Both the position numbers and the translations under genes were made by a program. Below are positions 35,614 through 46,754 of a DNA stretch of 64,000 nucleotides, piece by piece (position 1 is the stretch's first letter; each line of letters starts with the position of its first letter). The DNA lies in NCBI GenBank assembly GCA_030710605.1, contig CP092879.1, positions 47,326,576 through 47,390,575 of the forward strand, given 5' to 3'. This stretch comes from Cordylochernes scorpioides (lineage: Eukaryota; Arthropoda; Arachnida; Pseudoscorpiones; Chernetidae). Under the pieces are notes generated by a model that was not told the DNA's origin, did not search any database, and was given only the letters and a program-made list of their open reading frames with translations.

Positions 35614-35639
35614 GAGAGGTTTGACCGTCTATGGATTAC

Positions 35640-36690
35640 AAAAACGGCAGTTATATTACATTAGGGGAAGTAGAGCTGACTATAATGATAAAAGAAACAA
35701 TTTGCTTCTAATGAATCCGAATTCTGTTGGCAGGAGGGATTCCAAAATTAATTCTTGTTTTTTTTTATTTTAGGCGTGATTCATTGAAAAATGAAATGCA
35801 CGTCGGCCGTTACAGAGATGTCCCTTGACGTGAGCGACGTTGTAAAATCCTCCCTTCGCTAGTAAGTCATCTGTATAACCTTTTCTGGAAACTCGAACTT
35901 CAACCCCATAAGCAGTACTTCGGATAAAAAGGCAAGCAAGCTGCATGAGAGGCGCAGAGAACCAGGTGACAATAGAATGAGTGAACGAACTCGTGATGGG
36001 CAGCAGTTCTTAATGCAAAGACACGGGTAGGAGAGGGAATTAATGAAGATTCCAAGTAAGGAATTAAAAGAAATTTAGAAAAAGGTTTCCGGTCAATGAT
36101 GAAAACCAGAGGTAGATATGAAGAATCGAGATAAAAGAGTGGTTGGATTAAAGGCAGAGGTCAATGTCCAGAAAATGAAGGCAACATTTGGTGTTCTGAG
36201 GTATTGTAACAGTTGATCGTTGCCAAAACGTGGCCAAGAAGTTGGAAGGATGGCAAAGGTCAAAGCCATAATTAGGAAGCAAGTTGGAGAAGTGCCAGAA
36301 CAGATTGGAGGGCCAGATGGTGAAAAAAATATGAAATGGATGAAGGTGGGCAGTGACGTAGGCAGGCCAGCGGACGCCCACTCCCAGCGGGCGGTGCAGC
36401 GGCAGGACGACCTGCAGGCGGCAGGAATAGCCACCCCGGCGGACGCCGCCTCAGGACGACCAGCAGGCCGCAGGAAGGACAACAGTGGTTGGCGGAAACA
36501 TCAGGTGACAGCGAGTGGGCCGGAATGCGGTGTAGCAGAAAGGTGGGAACCGTGGGCAATAGTCCAACAGGAAATGGAATGCAACAGGCGGATGATATCT
36601 CCACCGAAGCGCTGGGGAAAGTTTATCCAACACCGATAACACGAGCGACACGCCATTAGAGGGCGCCACTCACGTTTCAGCCATTTGAAA
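35640..36690. other. Non-repeat stretch upstream of RING ORF
   Basis: Not recognised as satellite or any repeat seen elsewhere in this window. It becomes GC-rich at 36350-36560 (CpG and GCAGGCGGC runs). ORFs on both strands overlap and show no domain. Could be the 5' flank of the RING gene or an old element. Confidence 0.35.
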
Positions 36691-36694
36691 GCTG

Positions 36695-36699
36695 TCAGT
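36695..36699 (+). promoter_or_regulatory. Possible initiator (TCAGT) for RING ORF
   Basis: TCAGT, the arthropod initiator core, lies 41 bp before the ATG at 36741. No TATA box stands at the right distance. Motif match only. Confidence 0.25.
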
Positions 36700-36740
36700 A
36701 GAGCAAGCTGCAACAAGTACTGTTCACTCTTCAAGTCAAA

Positions 36741-37109
36741 ATGGATCCCTTCTGTACTATCTGCCATAATGAAGAAATCGGTCCAATGACCAAGCTTCCC
36801 TGTGATCATTATTTTCATTTCATCTGCCTCAACTCGCTTCTTAAGGGTTCAGATAAATGTCCTAACTGCAGAATCCAGCTCAATCTACAACACCTTGTAG
36901 ACAAGCCTGAACACGTTCCCGATATCCAGGGGTACATTGACTACTTCAATTACTGTCTTCCGTTCCGGCCGCTGCCAAGATCATCTCAAGACCTGCTCTT
37001 CGCCTGTGTCATCGGGGGCGACCACGAGCGAGCACAAATCTTGGTGGAACAACACATCGACGAGACCATTGAAATTGATATCAAAACCAACAGAGAGGAA
37101 GATGGCTAA
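36741..37109 (+). CDS. RING-H2 finger protein, 122 aa, with ankyrin-like tail
   Basis: ATG 36741, stop 37107-37109. Residues 5-43 form a full RING-H2 finger: C5-x2-C8, C21-x-H23-x2-H26-x2-C29, C40-x2-C43, all eight zinc ligands present (C3H2C3). RING-H2 proteins are usually E3 ubiquitin ligases that recruit an E2. Residues 84-107 (DLLFACVIGGDHERAQILVE) resemble the start of an ankyrin repeat, which would bind a substrate, but the reading stops soon after. It may be the first exon of a longer gene, a truncated copy or a complete small protein. No clear splice donor was found. This is the only ORF here that looks like a cellular rather than an element gene. Confidence 0.55.
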   Translation: MDPFCTICHNEEIGPMTKLPCDHYFHFICLNSLLKGSDKCPNCRIQLNLQHLVDKPEHVPDIQGYIDYFNYCLPFRPLPRSSQDLLFACVIGGDHERAQILVEQHIDETIEIDIKTNREEDG

Positions 37110-37237
37110 AGTACAAATTAAGTACAAATCCCCATGGCTAGAACAACTAAAGTAAGTACAACAATTTTTCATAATAAAATATATAATAGAGGACATAATA
37201 ATATTTGAAAAAATAGTACAAATTTGATATTATTTTT

Positions 37238-37397
37238 TTCTGTGAAAAATAGACACTTCGTCGAGTTAGAGTTTTTTTTTCTCAACGTTTCGACAAAAAT
37301 CTTTTGTCTTCGTCAGGAGAAATAAATAAAAATAAAGCATTTGGCAAGGCGTTAAAAATTGTTCTCTAACTGGCCAAAGTGTCTATTTTTCACAGAA
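37238..37397. mobile_element. Inverted-repeat element with hammerhead ribozyme (element B)
   Basis: Ends TTCTGTGAAAAATAGACACTT and its complement (37375-37397) bracket about 160 bp. The minus strand carries GAACAATTTTTAACGCC, TTGCCAAATGC, a T-rich run, then the hammerhead. The same order occurs in the element at 27889-28100. Flank GCCGGCCAGGCAAC at 37404 also matches GCCTGGCCGG at 27868 in the same relative place. Confidence 0.75.
37278..37322 (-). ncRNA. Hammerhead ribozyme
   Basis: On the minus strand: stem I 5' TTTCTC (37322-37317), core CTGACGA (37316-37310, fits CUGANGA), stem II GACAAAA-GAT-TTTTGTC (7 bp, preceded by one unpaired A), core GAAA (37291-37288), minimal stem III C-G, cleavage triplet GTT (37286-37284), stem I 3' GAGAAA (37283-37278). 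Stem I pairs perfectly over 6 bp. All conserved core bases are present. Stem III has almost no loop, as in the minimal hammerheads of Penelope-like elements that may act as dimers. Confidence 0.7.
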
Positions 37398-37440
37398 ATA
37401 TGAATGCCGGCCAGGCAACCTCCATCTTCAGAATAAATTT

Positions 37441-37586
37441 GATATTGTACTGGGATAAGGTGCTTAAATTATGAAAAATAAAAAGGCATCTCCTTATCAT
37501 GCAACTGAAAGTTGCTGATGAATCAGCAATGACATCAGAAACTTTCAGTTGCACGATAAGGAGATGCCTTTTTCTTTTTCATAATA
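37441..37586. repeat. Palindromic repeat
   Basis: Inverted arms AAGGCATCTCCTTATCATGC..AACTGAAAGTT and AACTTTCAGTTGC..ACGATAAGGAGATGCCTT around about 25 bp. A half copy lies at 30171-30250. Probably a small foldback element. Confidence 0.75.
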
Positions 37587-37587
37587 T

Positions 37588-37768
37588 TATTTATAATACA
37601 ATATAATGTGGCTTATAATTATAGAACGACATTAGAAAATTATCCCGCATGTGTTTCTTTTGAACGAAAAATTGATATTTATTTTGAAGAGAAATAACGA
37701 TTATTTCTAACCTTGGGGATGAAGTATGAAAGGATGAATTGTGAAGAGTAATGTTAAATGGAAATATA
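37588..37768 (+). repeat. Direct repeat, copy 1
   Basis: About 180 bp (TAATACAATATAAT.. GAACGAAAAAT.. GATGAAGTATGAAAG.. TGAATTGTGAAGAGTAATG) repeated at 38630-38812, about 1,045 bp away. A 132-codon minus ORF here (37591-37989) is very AT-rich and matches nothing I recognise. Confidence 0.7.
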
Positions 37769-38094
37769 AAGTGTCCAGGGATAAGATAATAATATTTGTT
37801 TACAGGTATTTGAAACTGCCTTAACAGTTTCTCACATACTTCATTATATAAAATATTTACTCTTATAATTTTTATATGGATAAATAAAGGAAGTTTGTAT
37901 TCACAAACTCTTTCAGAGCAAAAATTAGCCTTTAATAGAGCTTTATTAATTCTATTATTATTTCTACAAATACTGAATAGAACATTCATTTATACAAAAA
38001 TAATTATTTTCAATAAAACAACATATTAAATCTCTTAAAAATACTGCATTCTATTTATTTCTAAGCAATGGAAGCATTATAAAACACGAATGTT

Positions 38095-38445
38095 TCTTTT
38101 CCTTTACAAAACAAACTCTTCAATTCTCCTTACTGCGATGAAAAAATATATTGGGAGGGCTTGGCTCATCAGTGGTGAAACTTATTTATATGTAATTCTA
38201 CTGTCCTAAAAGCATATGTTCATAGTTTTCTTGAATACTATTCTAAGATTCCACTCTTCATTGCAGCGTATATAAGCATAATCGTCCAATACAGTATTAG
38301 AGCTCTAAGAAGCGATCTGGTAGATTAAATTGGCGAAACCTTTGGGAGGGTTCACCACTGATGAGCCAAGCCCTCCCAATATATTTTTTCATCGCAGTAA
38401 GGACAGTAGAAGAGTTTGTTTTGTATAGGAAAAGAAAAATTCATA
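38095..38445. repeat. Large inverted repeat, GATGAG-family copies 2 and 3
   Basis: Arms of about 85-100 bp (CAAACTCTTC, CTTACTGCGATGAAAAAATA, GGGAGGGCTTGGCTCATCAG and complement) separated by about 160 bp. It lies between the two direct repeats at 37588 and 38630, so the whole 1.2 kb may be one foldback element. Confidence 0.7.
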
Positions 38446-38629
38446 CTTTATATAATCTTATATATAGATGGAATGTGTGTGTTATCGCCTTATATTTATA
38501 TCTGAAACATCATTTGATAAACAAGGTCTTCACACATTCATTTACAATGTTTTTTCTGTGTACAGAGCCATGGCGCTGAACAAATTGTCCAATCAACTAA
38601 AGTAAAAGAAAACATGCCTACAGAGAATA

Positions 38630-38812
38630 TGTATAATACAATATAATACGGCTTATGATTGTAAAACGACGTTTAACAAGTTTCCCCGCAAATGTTTCTT
38701 TTGAACGAAAAATCGTAATTTATTTTAAGGTGAAATAACGACTATTTCTATCCTTAGGGATGAAGTATGAAAGAATGAATTGTGAAGAGTAATGATGAAC
38801 GGAAAATAAAAA
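38630..38812 (+). repeat. Direct repeat, copy 2
   Basis: Second copy of the sequence at 37588-37768, with point changes and small indels. Identity is visibly high over GGGATGAAGTATGAAAG and TGAATTGTGAAGAGTAATG. Confidence 0.7.
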
Positions 38813-39640
38813 TTTTCAGGAATGGGAACTGGACTAGACACTTGTATGTATTTTATATTCCTGCTTGTGCACCTTCTTAAGAGATCATAAGATGTACTTC
38901 ATTAAGAAGAATTCAAATCGGTACATCAACATTTTATTTAAAGTTTATTATTCCTATTGTCAGAGAACCATCTTAACAAAATAGAGCTATATATTAGTTG
39001 TTCCTTAAACTAAAATATTGATTAAAATAATAGATTTTTCCAATTACATTCATTATTAAAACAGATTCCTTATATTTGCAAACTTATAATCTTCTATTAT
39101 AAATAAATCTTACAATAATTCTATATTAAAAACAAATTAGGCATATCCTGATCGCTAAAATGAACCTTTTTTAGATGGCAGAGCGCCATCTATTGGAACA
39201 GAAATCAACTAAACGTTGAATTTAACCTGTTTTCTGATATTTGGCCAACCCATTCTAACATAATTCTATATGAAAATTTATTTTAAACTTTTATCATTTG
39301 ATTCTTTGCTCAATGATTTTCTCAATTTTCTTTATCTAGTTTTTTATTTTGAATTATTTGATTTGTATTTCATATTCTCTGTGTTGGTATATTCTAATAA
39401 AATAATAATTTGCAATCAGATATGAGGCTCTTTAATCAATATGAAAACATGAACAACAAAATCTTTATCACATTGTACTAAACAGAATAAACTTTCTCTT
39501 ATGAATAAGGAAACAATTATTTGCATATTGTGGGATATTATTGTTGTGCAATATATTATGATCTTCTGTAGTTTTTTATTTACATATTTGTAGAAATTAT
39601 ACAAAGATGTGGTAAAATATTTCCTTAATTTGTCTATGAT
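38813..39640. other. AT-rich, no gene
   Basis: Contains a diverged copy of the 30380-30560 repeat at about 39130-39330. No supported coding sequence. Confidence 0.45.
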
Positions 39641-39643
39641 GAA

Positions 39644-40110
39644 TACACTCATGGACAAAAGGAGTTGTACTCATTAGCATGTATATTGAGATTCAGACAA
39701 TAACTCTGAAAGATATTACAGTGACCTTTATTGAAGGCACACGAGATAACCTATATACACTCATGGACAAAACTTAAGGAGGTTGTACTTTTTAGCATGT
39801 ATATTGAGATTCACACAATAAATGTGAAAGATATTACAGTGACCTTTATTGAAAACACACGAGATAACCAATATAAACTCGTGGACAAAACTTAGGGAGG
39901 TTGTACCTTTTAGCATGTATATCAGGATTCAGACAATAACTCTGAAAGATATTACAGTGACCTTTATTGAAGACACACGAGATAACCAATACACACTCAT
40001 GGACAAAACTTAAGGAGGTTGTACCTTTTAGCATGTATATCAGGATTCTGACAATAACTCTGAAAGATATTTGATACACAGTGACCTTTATTGAAGACAC
40101 ACGAGATAAC
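39644..40110. repeat. ~118-bp tandem repeat, four copies, with Tc1-like terminal word
   Basis: Unit starts at 39644, 39756, 39874 and 39992 with ACTCATGGACAAAACTTAAGG, then TTAGCATGTATAT, AACTCTGAAAGATATTACAG and ACACACGAGATAAC. An inverted match of the first word (CTTAAGTTTTGTCTATGAG) lies at 40192-40210, so these look like subterminal repeats of a Tc1/mariner-type element. Single copies recur inside the big array near 47770 and 53640. Confidence 0.8.
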
Positions 40111-40329
40111 AAAGTGTGAATAAAATTACCTGTTTCCTTAAAAAAAAAAAAAAAAGACCGGCGATATCAAAGATGTTCCACTTCCTTAAGTTTTGTCTAT
40201 GAGTCTATATTGTAAGTGAATGGTTTTGGTCGATTCTATGGAAAAAAAATGTACATTTTCTTGTAGCGATTTACATACAGGTGTGTATAGGGAAATCAAA
40301 CTTGGGCTTTTATAAATTTTAGCGCATAT

Positions 40330-40748
40330 AAAATCTAGCAGTACAGCTTGGCAGTATGGAAACAGCCAATCTCAACCTGAAGTTGCCAAATGGTTCAATG
40401 TTAATAGAAATGTGTCTGCCTGGAAACATAATTCAATGAAGTTAAAACCAAATCCAGACACCTGGTCAGGAATTACAAAATATTATCCATGACCCAAGAA
40501 GATCGCTCATTTTGGATGCTAAATGTCATAGTAAGATAGCAGGAGCTTTAAAATGTTTCTGGAACGATAGTTTCAAGATAAACTGTCTATCAAAGTTTAA
40601 GAAGATTGGTCTTTATTCAAAACAATGAATGATGTATATATCTTTCGCCCTTTTTTTCAAAGAATAGCTCGTTTGAATTGGGACAGGGAACATCAGTTCT
40701 TCACACATGATCAAGTTCTCTTCAATGGCAAGTCAAAGTTTTGTCTAT
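40330..40748 (+). pseudogene. Tc1-like transposase relic
   Basis: Fragments on the plus strand include QPEVAKWFNVNRNV (helix-turn-helix-like, about 40360) and QRIARLNWDREHQFFTHDQV followed by LFNGKSKFCLY (40660-40748), the region around the first catalytic Asp of Tc1 transposases. That Asp-Glu-Ser position reads Gly-Lys-Ser here, and several stops and shifts lie between. It is interrupted by the hAT MITE at 40751. Derivatives of this piece recur in every unit of the array that follows. Confidence 0.6.
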
Positions 40749-40750
40749 AC

Positions 40751-40958
40751 CAGGGGTCTGCAACCTTTTGAGTATGAAGAGTCAAATATTACAATTTATA
40801 TATTTTTCAAAGTTTTTAAAGTGCTACAAAATTTTTACTTGCCCACAATAAATAGTACTCGCATAAATGAATATTTACGTATGGAACTATATAAAGAGCC
40901 ACAGCTTCACATCCAAAGAGCCGCATGTGGCTCACGAACCGCAGGTTACCGACTCCTG
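40751..40958 (+). mobile_element. hAT MITE, plus type
   Basis: CAGGGGTCTGCAACC...ACCGACTCCTG, flanked by GTCTATAC and GTCTAGAT. It splits the Tc1-like transposase relic. Confidence 0.85.
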
Positions 40959-41349
40959 GTCTAGATACTGATTCACGTAGGGGATGGAAGCCAAGGCAAG
41001 AAGTGACGTCGACCTGGATGGAAATCCCTCATCCTTCCCCATTGATGACGTAATCGTGCAACTGTCCGCCGCATTACATAACATCGTCATCACCAAGGAC
41101 ATTGACCTACCATGGCTCGTACCTCACTGCCAGCTGCGTCAACCACTTCGCTTCAACCTGACAGAACGCCTCCAAAATTTCCTGGTATAACTTTAAGGCG
41201 AGTCTATTATGTTCCTCCGCTAGCTAGATTTAGCTAACATGTCACAAGAGACTAGATCAAACAAGTGTTAATGGATTTATATCCGGGCACACTAGAAGTC
41301 TCATTTACTCTATTCGTAGCTTAAGAGCCAACACTGCAAATCGCTCTAG

Positions 41350-41557
41350 ACAAGGGTCAGCAAACTGGAGCTCGGGAGACACATGAGGTTCTTTGGATGT
41401 GAAGCTGCGGCTCTTTATATAGTTCTATACGTTAATATTTATTTATGCGAGTACTATTTATTTTTGGTAAGAAAAAATATTCTGGCTCTTTAAAATCTTT
41501 GAAAATTTGTAAATTGTAATGTTTGACTCTTCCGACTCAAAAGTTTGTCAACCCGTG
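41350..41557 (-). mobile_element. hAT MITE, minus type
   Basis: CAAGGGTCAGCAAAC...GTCAACCCGTG with GCTCTAGA/CTCTAGAA flanks. Inverted relative to the neighbouring plus-type copies. Confidence 0.8.
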
Positions 41558-42107
41558 CTCTAGAAGATTACTATATTGATAAATCACACACAAAGCCTCA
41601 TTAAGACCACCGGTTTTATATAGATTCGCAATGGGAAAAAAGGAATCATAGATGGAGCTCCTATACTCCAGGCAACGCAGCACCCAACAACAGCCTCAAG
41701 GTCCGAAGCATGTCTAATGGCTACACGTTCTATAGAGATAAAATAATATATTATGGAATATTTTGGTCGAACATGTCCATCAACATAATTAACTTAAGAT
41801 CTTTTCCAGCTGACTAACGCCCAGTGTATCTCCAAACATGCTGTAAGGCTGTTACGAGCTTGTAACAAGAATAAAAAGGTTGAATATACATGCACCAATG
41901 CGCCCAACACTAGAATCTACCTCTTACTCTCCTTATAAGTACGATGACTTGGGTCAAGGAACAACAAGCCATAACACGCTACAGTATTGTTATAGTACCT
42001 TTAGACTGTCTCACTATGCTAATGTACTTTCGAAACTTATCTCACCATGCCAATACTGTCGAGGATATCAGGGGAAAACCCAGTTGGCTACACCGACCAC
42101 CTTACAC

Positions 42108-42441
42108 CAGGGGTCAGCAACCTATTGAGTCGGAATAGCCAAAAATTACATTTTATAAAATTTCAAAGTTTTTAAAGAGTCAACAATTCTTTTTTGCCAA
42201 TAATATATAGTACTCTCATAAATAAAGCTTTTTGGGGAAATAAAATTTGCGGCTAAAAGTGAGTACAGGTGGTTGAGAGATAGAATCGGTTCTTTAGTCT
42301 TCGTTAATCAATTCAGAAAGATTTTTAATGTTTTTTTTTTAAATAAAATGAATAATATTTGCGTATGAAACTATATAAAGAGCCACAGCTTCACATCCAA
42401 AGAGCCGCATGTGGCTCGCGAGCCGCAGTTTGCTTACCCTG
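42108..42441 (+). mobile_element. hAT MITE, plus type, long form
   Basis: Standard ends (CAGGGGTCAGCAACC, TTGCTTACCCTG) but with about 125 extra bases (GCTTTTTGGGGAAATAAA ... GAATCGGTTCTTTAG) that are shared with the copy at 57343-57674. Confidence 0.8.
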
Positions 42442-43116
42442 GTCTAAATACTGATTCCCGCAGGGGATGGAAGCCAAGGCAAGAAGTGACGTCGACCTAG
42501 ATGGAATTCCTCACCTTTCTCCATGAATGATGTAATCGTGTAACTTTCATCGTTCAATCCTCGTTCAATTCATCGTTTGATCAACATTCAATCGTGTAAC
42601 ATTCACAGCAATCAATGCTGTATATCCCTTCCACCCTTTTTCAAAGAATAGCTCGCTTGAATTGGGGACGGGTGAACATCTGTTCTTCACACATGATCAA
42701 ATTCTCTTCAATGACAAGTCAAAGTATAGTCTAGACGCTGGCGTAGGGGATGGAAGGCAAGGCAAGGAGTGACGTCGACCTAGATTGAAGTTCCTCACCC
42801 TTCCCCATGAATGACGTAATCGTGTAACTGTCCGCCGCATTACATAACATCGTCGTCACCAAGGACATTAACCTACCATAGCCGTACTTCACCGCCAGTT
42901 TCGTCTACCACTTCGCTTCAACCTGACTCAGCGCTTCCAAAATTTCCTGGTATAACTTTAAGGCGGGTCTATTATGTTCCTCCGCAAGCTAGATTTAGCT
43001 AACATGTCACAAGAGACTAGATCAAACAAGTTTTGATGGATTTATATCCGGGCACACTAGAAGTCTCATTTACTCTATTCGTAGCTTAAGAGCCAACACT
43101 GCAAATCAATCTAGAA

Positions 43117-43322
43117 CAGAGGTCGCAAACTGCGGCTCGCGAGCCACATTCGGTTCTTTGGATGTGAAGCTGCGGCTCTTTATATAGTTCTATATGTTAA
43201 TATTTATTTATGCGAGTACTATTTTTTGTTAGCAAGAAAAAAATTTCTGGCTCTTTAAAAACTTTGAAACTTTGTAAATTGTCATTTTTGACTTTTCCGA
43301 CTCAAAGGGTTGCTAACCCGTG
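43117..43322 (-). mobile_element. hAT MITE, minus type
   Basis: CAGAGGTCGCAAACTGCGG...GCTAACCCGTG. TCTAGAA on the left and CTCTAGAA on the right mark the target duplication. Confidence 0.8.
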
Positions 43323-43871
43323 CTCTAGAAGATTACTATATTAATAGAATCACACACACAAAGCTTTATTAAGACCACCAGTCTTAGACAGATTCACCAC
43401 AAGCAGAAAGGAATCATAGATAGAGCTCCTATACTCCAGGCAACACAGAACCCAACAACAGTTTCCAGGCCCAACCAATGCTCAATGGCCACACGTTCTA
43501 TAGAGATAAAATCTATATGGAATATTTTAGCCAAACATGTCCATAAACATAATTAACTTAAGATATTCTCCAGATGACCAACGCCTAGTGTATCTCCAAA
43601 CATTCTGTAAGACTGTTACGAGCTTGTAACAAGGATAAAAAGGTTGAATATACATGCACCAATGCGCCCAACACTAGAATCTACCCCTTACTCTCCTTAA
43701 AGGTACGATGACTTGGGTCAAGGAACAACAAGCCATAACACGCTACAGTATTGTTATAGCACCTTTAGACTGTCTCACTCTGCTAATGTACTTTCGACAT
43801 TCCAGCCACCATGCCATTATTGTCGGGGGAATCAGGAGAATACCCAGTTGTCCACACCGACCACCTTATAC

Positions 43872-44055
43872 CAGGGGTCGGCAACCTTTTGAGTCAGAAT
43901 AGCCAAAAATTACAATTTATAAATTTCAAAGTTTTAAAGTGCTACAACATTTTTTCTTGCTAAAAATGAATAGTACTCTCATAAATATATTTGCGTAGGG
44001 AACTATATAAAGAGCCGCAGCTTCACATCCAAAGAGCCGCAGGTTACCGACCCTG
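43872..44055 (+). mobile_element. hAT MITE, plus type
   Basis: CAGGGGTCGGCAACC...ACCGACCCTG, followed by GTCTAGAT. Shorter than the others: it lacks the CATGTGGCTCGCGAGCC block. Confidence 0.8.
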
Positions 44056-44993
44056 GTCTAGATACTGATTTACGCAGGGGATGGAAGCCAAGGCAAGGAG
44101 TGACGTCGACCTAGATGGAAATTCCTTACCTTTCCCCATGAATGTGGTAATCGTATAACTTTCATCGTCAATCCTCGTTTAATTCATCGTTCAATCAACA
44201 TTCCATCGTGTATCATTCAAAACAATCAATGGTGTATATCCCTTCCACCCTTTTTCAAAGAATAGCTCGCTTGAATTGGGGGCCGTGAAAATCAGTTCTT
44301 CACAAATGATCAAGTTCTCTTCAATGACAAGTCAAAGTATAGTCTAGACGCTGGCGTAGGAGATGGAAGCCAAGGCAAGGAGTGACGTCGACCTAGATGG
44401 AAATTCTTCACCTTTCCCCCTGAATGAAGTAATCGTGTAACTTTCATCTTTCAATCCTCGTTTAATTCATCGTTCAATCAACATTCAATCGTGTATCGTT
44501 CAAAACAATCAATGGTGTATATCCCTTCCACCCTTTTTCAAAGAATAGTTCGCTTGAATTGGGGGCCGTGAAAATCAGTTCTTCACAAATGATCAAGTTC
44601 TCTTCAATGACAAGTCAAAGTATAGTCTAGACGCTGGTGAAGCCAAGGCAAGGAGTGACGTCGACCTAGATGAAAATTCCTCACTCTTCCCCATGAATGA
44701 CGTAATCGTGTAACTGTCCGCCGCATTACATAACATCGTCGTCACCAAGAACATTGACCTACCATGGCAGTACCTCACCGCTAGCTTCGTCAACCACTTC
44801 GCTTCAACCTGACAGAACGCTTCCAAAATTTCCTGGTATAACTTTAAGGCGGGTCTATCATGTTTCTCCGCTCAGCTAACATGTCACAAGAGACTAGGCC
44901 AAACAGGTGTTAATGGATTTATATCCGGGCACACTAGAAGTCTCATTTACTCTATTCGTAGCTTAAGAGCCAACACTGCAAATCAACCTAGAA

Positions 44994-45174
44994 CAGAGGT
45001 CGGCAAACTGCAGATCGCGAGCCACATGCGGCTCTTTGGATGTAAGCTGTTGCTCTTTATATAGTTCCATACGTTAATATGTTGGCAAAAAAAATATTAA
45101 GGCTCCTTAAAAACTTTGAAAATTTTTAAATTGTAATTTTCGAATCTTCCGACTCAAAGGTTTGCTAACCCGTG
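44994..45174 (-). mobile_element. hAT MITE, minus type
   Basis: CAGAGGTCGGCAAACTGC...GCTAACCCGTG, with about 25 bp deleted around the TTATTTATGCGAGTAC block. Confidence 0.8.
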
Positions 45175-45723
45175 CTCTAGAAGATTACTATATTAATAGA
45201 ATCACACACACAAAGCTTTATTAAGACCACCAGTCTTAGACAGATTCACCACAAGCAGAAAGGAATCATAGATAGAGCTCCTATACTCCAGGCAACACAG
45301 AACCCAACAACAGTTTCCAGGCCCAACCAATGCTCAATGGCCACACGTTCTATAGAGATAAAATCTATATGGAATATTTTAGTCAAACATGTCCATAAAC
45401 ATAATTAACTTAAGATATTTTCCAGATGACCAACGCCTAGTGTATCACCAAACATTCTGTAAGACTGTTACGAGCTTGTAACAAGGATAAAAAGGTTGAA
45501 TATACATGCACCAATGCGCCCAACACAAGAATCTACCCCTTACTCTCCTTAAAGGTACGATGACTTGGGTCAAGGAACAACAAGCCATAACACGCTACAG
45601 TATTGTTATAGCACCTTTAGACTGTCTCACTCTGCTAATGTACTTTCGACATTCCAGCCACCATGCCATTATTGTCGGGGGAATCAGGAGAATACCCAGT
45701 TGTCCACACCGACCACCTTATAC

Positions 45724-45909
45724 CAGGGGTCGGCAACCTTTTGAGTCGGAATAGCCAAAAATTACAATTTATAAAATTTCAAAGTTTTTAAAGTGCTACA
45801 CCATTTTTTCTTGCTAAAAATGAATAGTACTCTCATAAATATATTTGCGTAGGGAACTATATAAAGAGCCGAAGCTTCACATCCAAAGAGCCGCAGGTTA
45901 CCGACCCTG
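45724..45909 (+). mobile_element. hAT MITE, plus type
   Basis: CAGGGGTCGGCAACC...ACCGACCCTG. Almost identical to the copy at 43872, as expected if the unit was duplicated after MITE insertion. Confidence 0.8.
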
Positions 45910-46573
45910 GTCTAGATACTGATTTACGCAGGGGATGGAAGCCAAGGCAAGGAGTGACGTCGACCTAGATGAAATTCCTTACCTTTCCCCATGAATGACG
46001 TAATCGTGTAACTTTCATCGTCAATCCTCGTTCAATTCATCGTTCAATCAACATTCCATCGTGTATCATTCAAAACAATCAATGGTGTACATCCCTTCCA
46101 CCCTTTTTCAAAGAATAGTTCGCTTGAATTGGGGGCCGTGAAAATCAGTTCTTCACAAATGATCAAGTTCTCTTCAATGACAAGTCAAAGTATAGTCTAG
46201 ACGCTGGTGAAGGGGATGGAAGCCAAGGCAAGGAGTGACGTCGACCTAGATGAAAATTCCTCACTCTTCCCCATGAATGACGTAATCGTGTAACTGTCCG
46301 CCGCATTACATAACATCGTCGTCACCAAGAACATTGACCTACCATGGCAGTACCTCACCGCTAGCTTCGTCAACCACTTCGCTTCAACCTGACAGAACGC
46401 TTCCAAAATTTCCTGGTATAACTTTAAGGCGGGTCTATCATGTTTCTCCGCTCAGCTAACATGTCACAAGAGACTAGGCCAAACAGGTGTTAATGGATTT
46501 ATATCCGGGCACACTAGAAGTCTCATTTACTCTATTCGTAGCTTAAGAGCCAACACTGCAAATCAACCTAGAA

Positions 46574-46754
46574 CAGAGGTCGGCAAACTGCAGATCGCGA
46601 GCCACATGCGGCTCTTTGGATGTAAGCTGTTGCTCTTTATATAGTTCCATACGTTAATATGTTGGCAAAAAAAATATTAAGGCTCCTTAAAAACTTTGAA
46701 AATTTTTAAATTGTAATTTTCGAATCTTCCGACTAAAAAGTTTGCCAACTCGTG
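46574..46754 (-). mobile_element. hAT MITE, minus type
   Basis: CAGAGGTCGGCAAACTGC...GCCAACTCGTG. Shares the internal deletion of the copy at 44994, so both descend from one unit. Confidence 0.8.

Noticed and set aside
36220-36639. 139-codon ORF upstream of the RING gene
   Set aside because: Two or three other frames are equally open over the same GC-rich bases, there is no domain, and the composition alone explains it.
38325-38405. Hammerhead in the GATGAG-family repeats, which contain GGCGAAAC and CTGATGAGCC
   Set aside because: The order fits only a type with open stem II, and only about five bases lie between the possible cleavage site and CTGATGA, so stem I cannot form.
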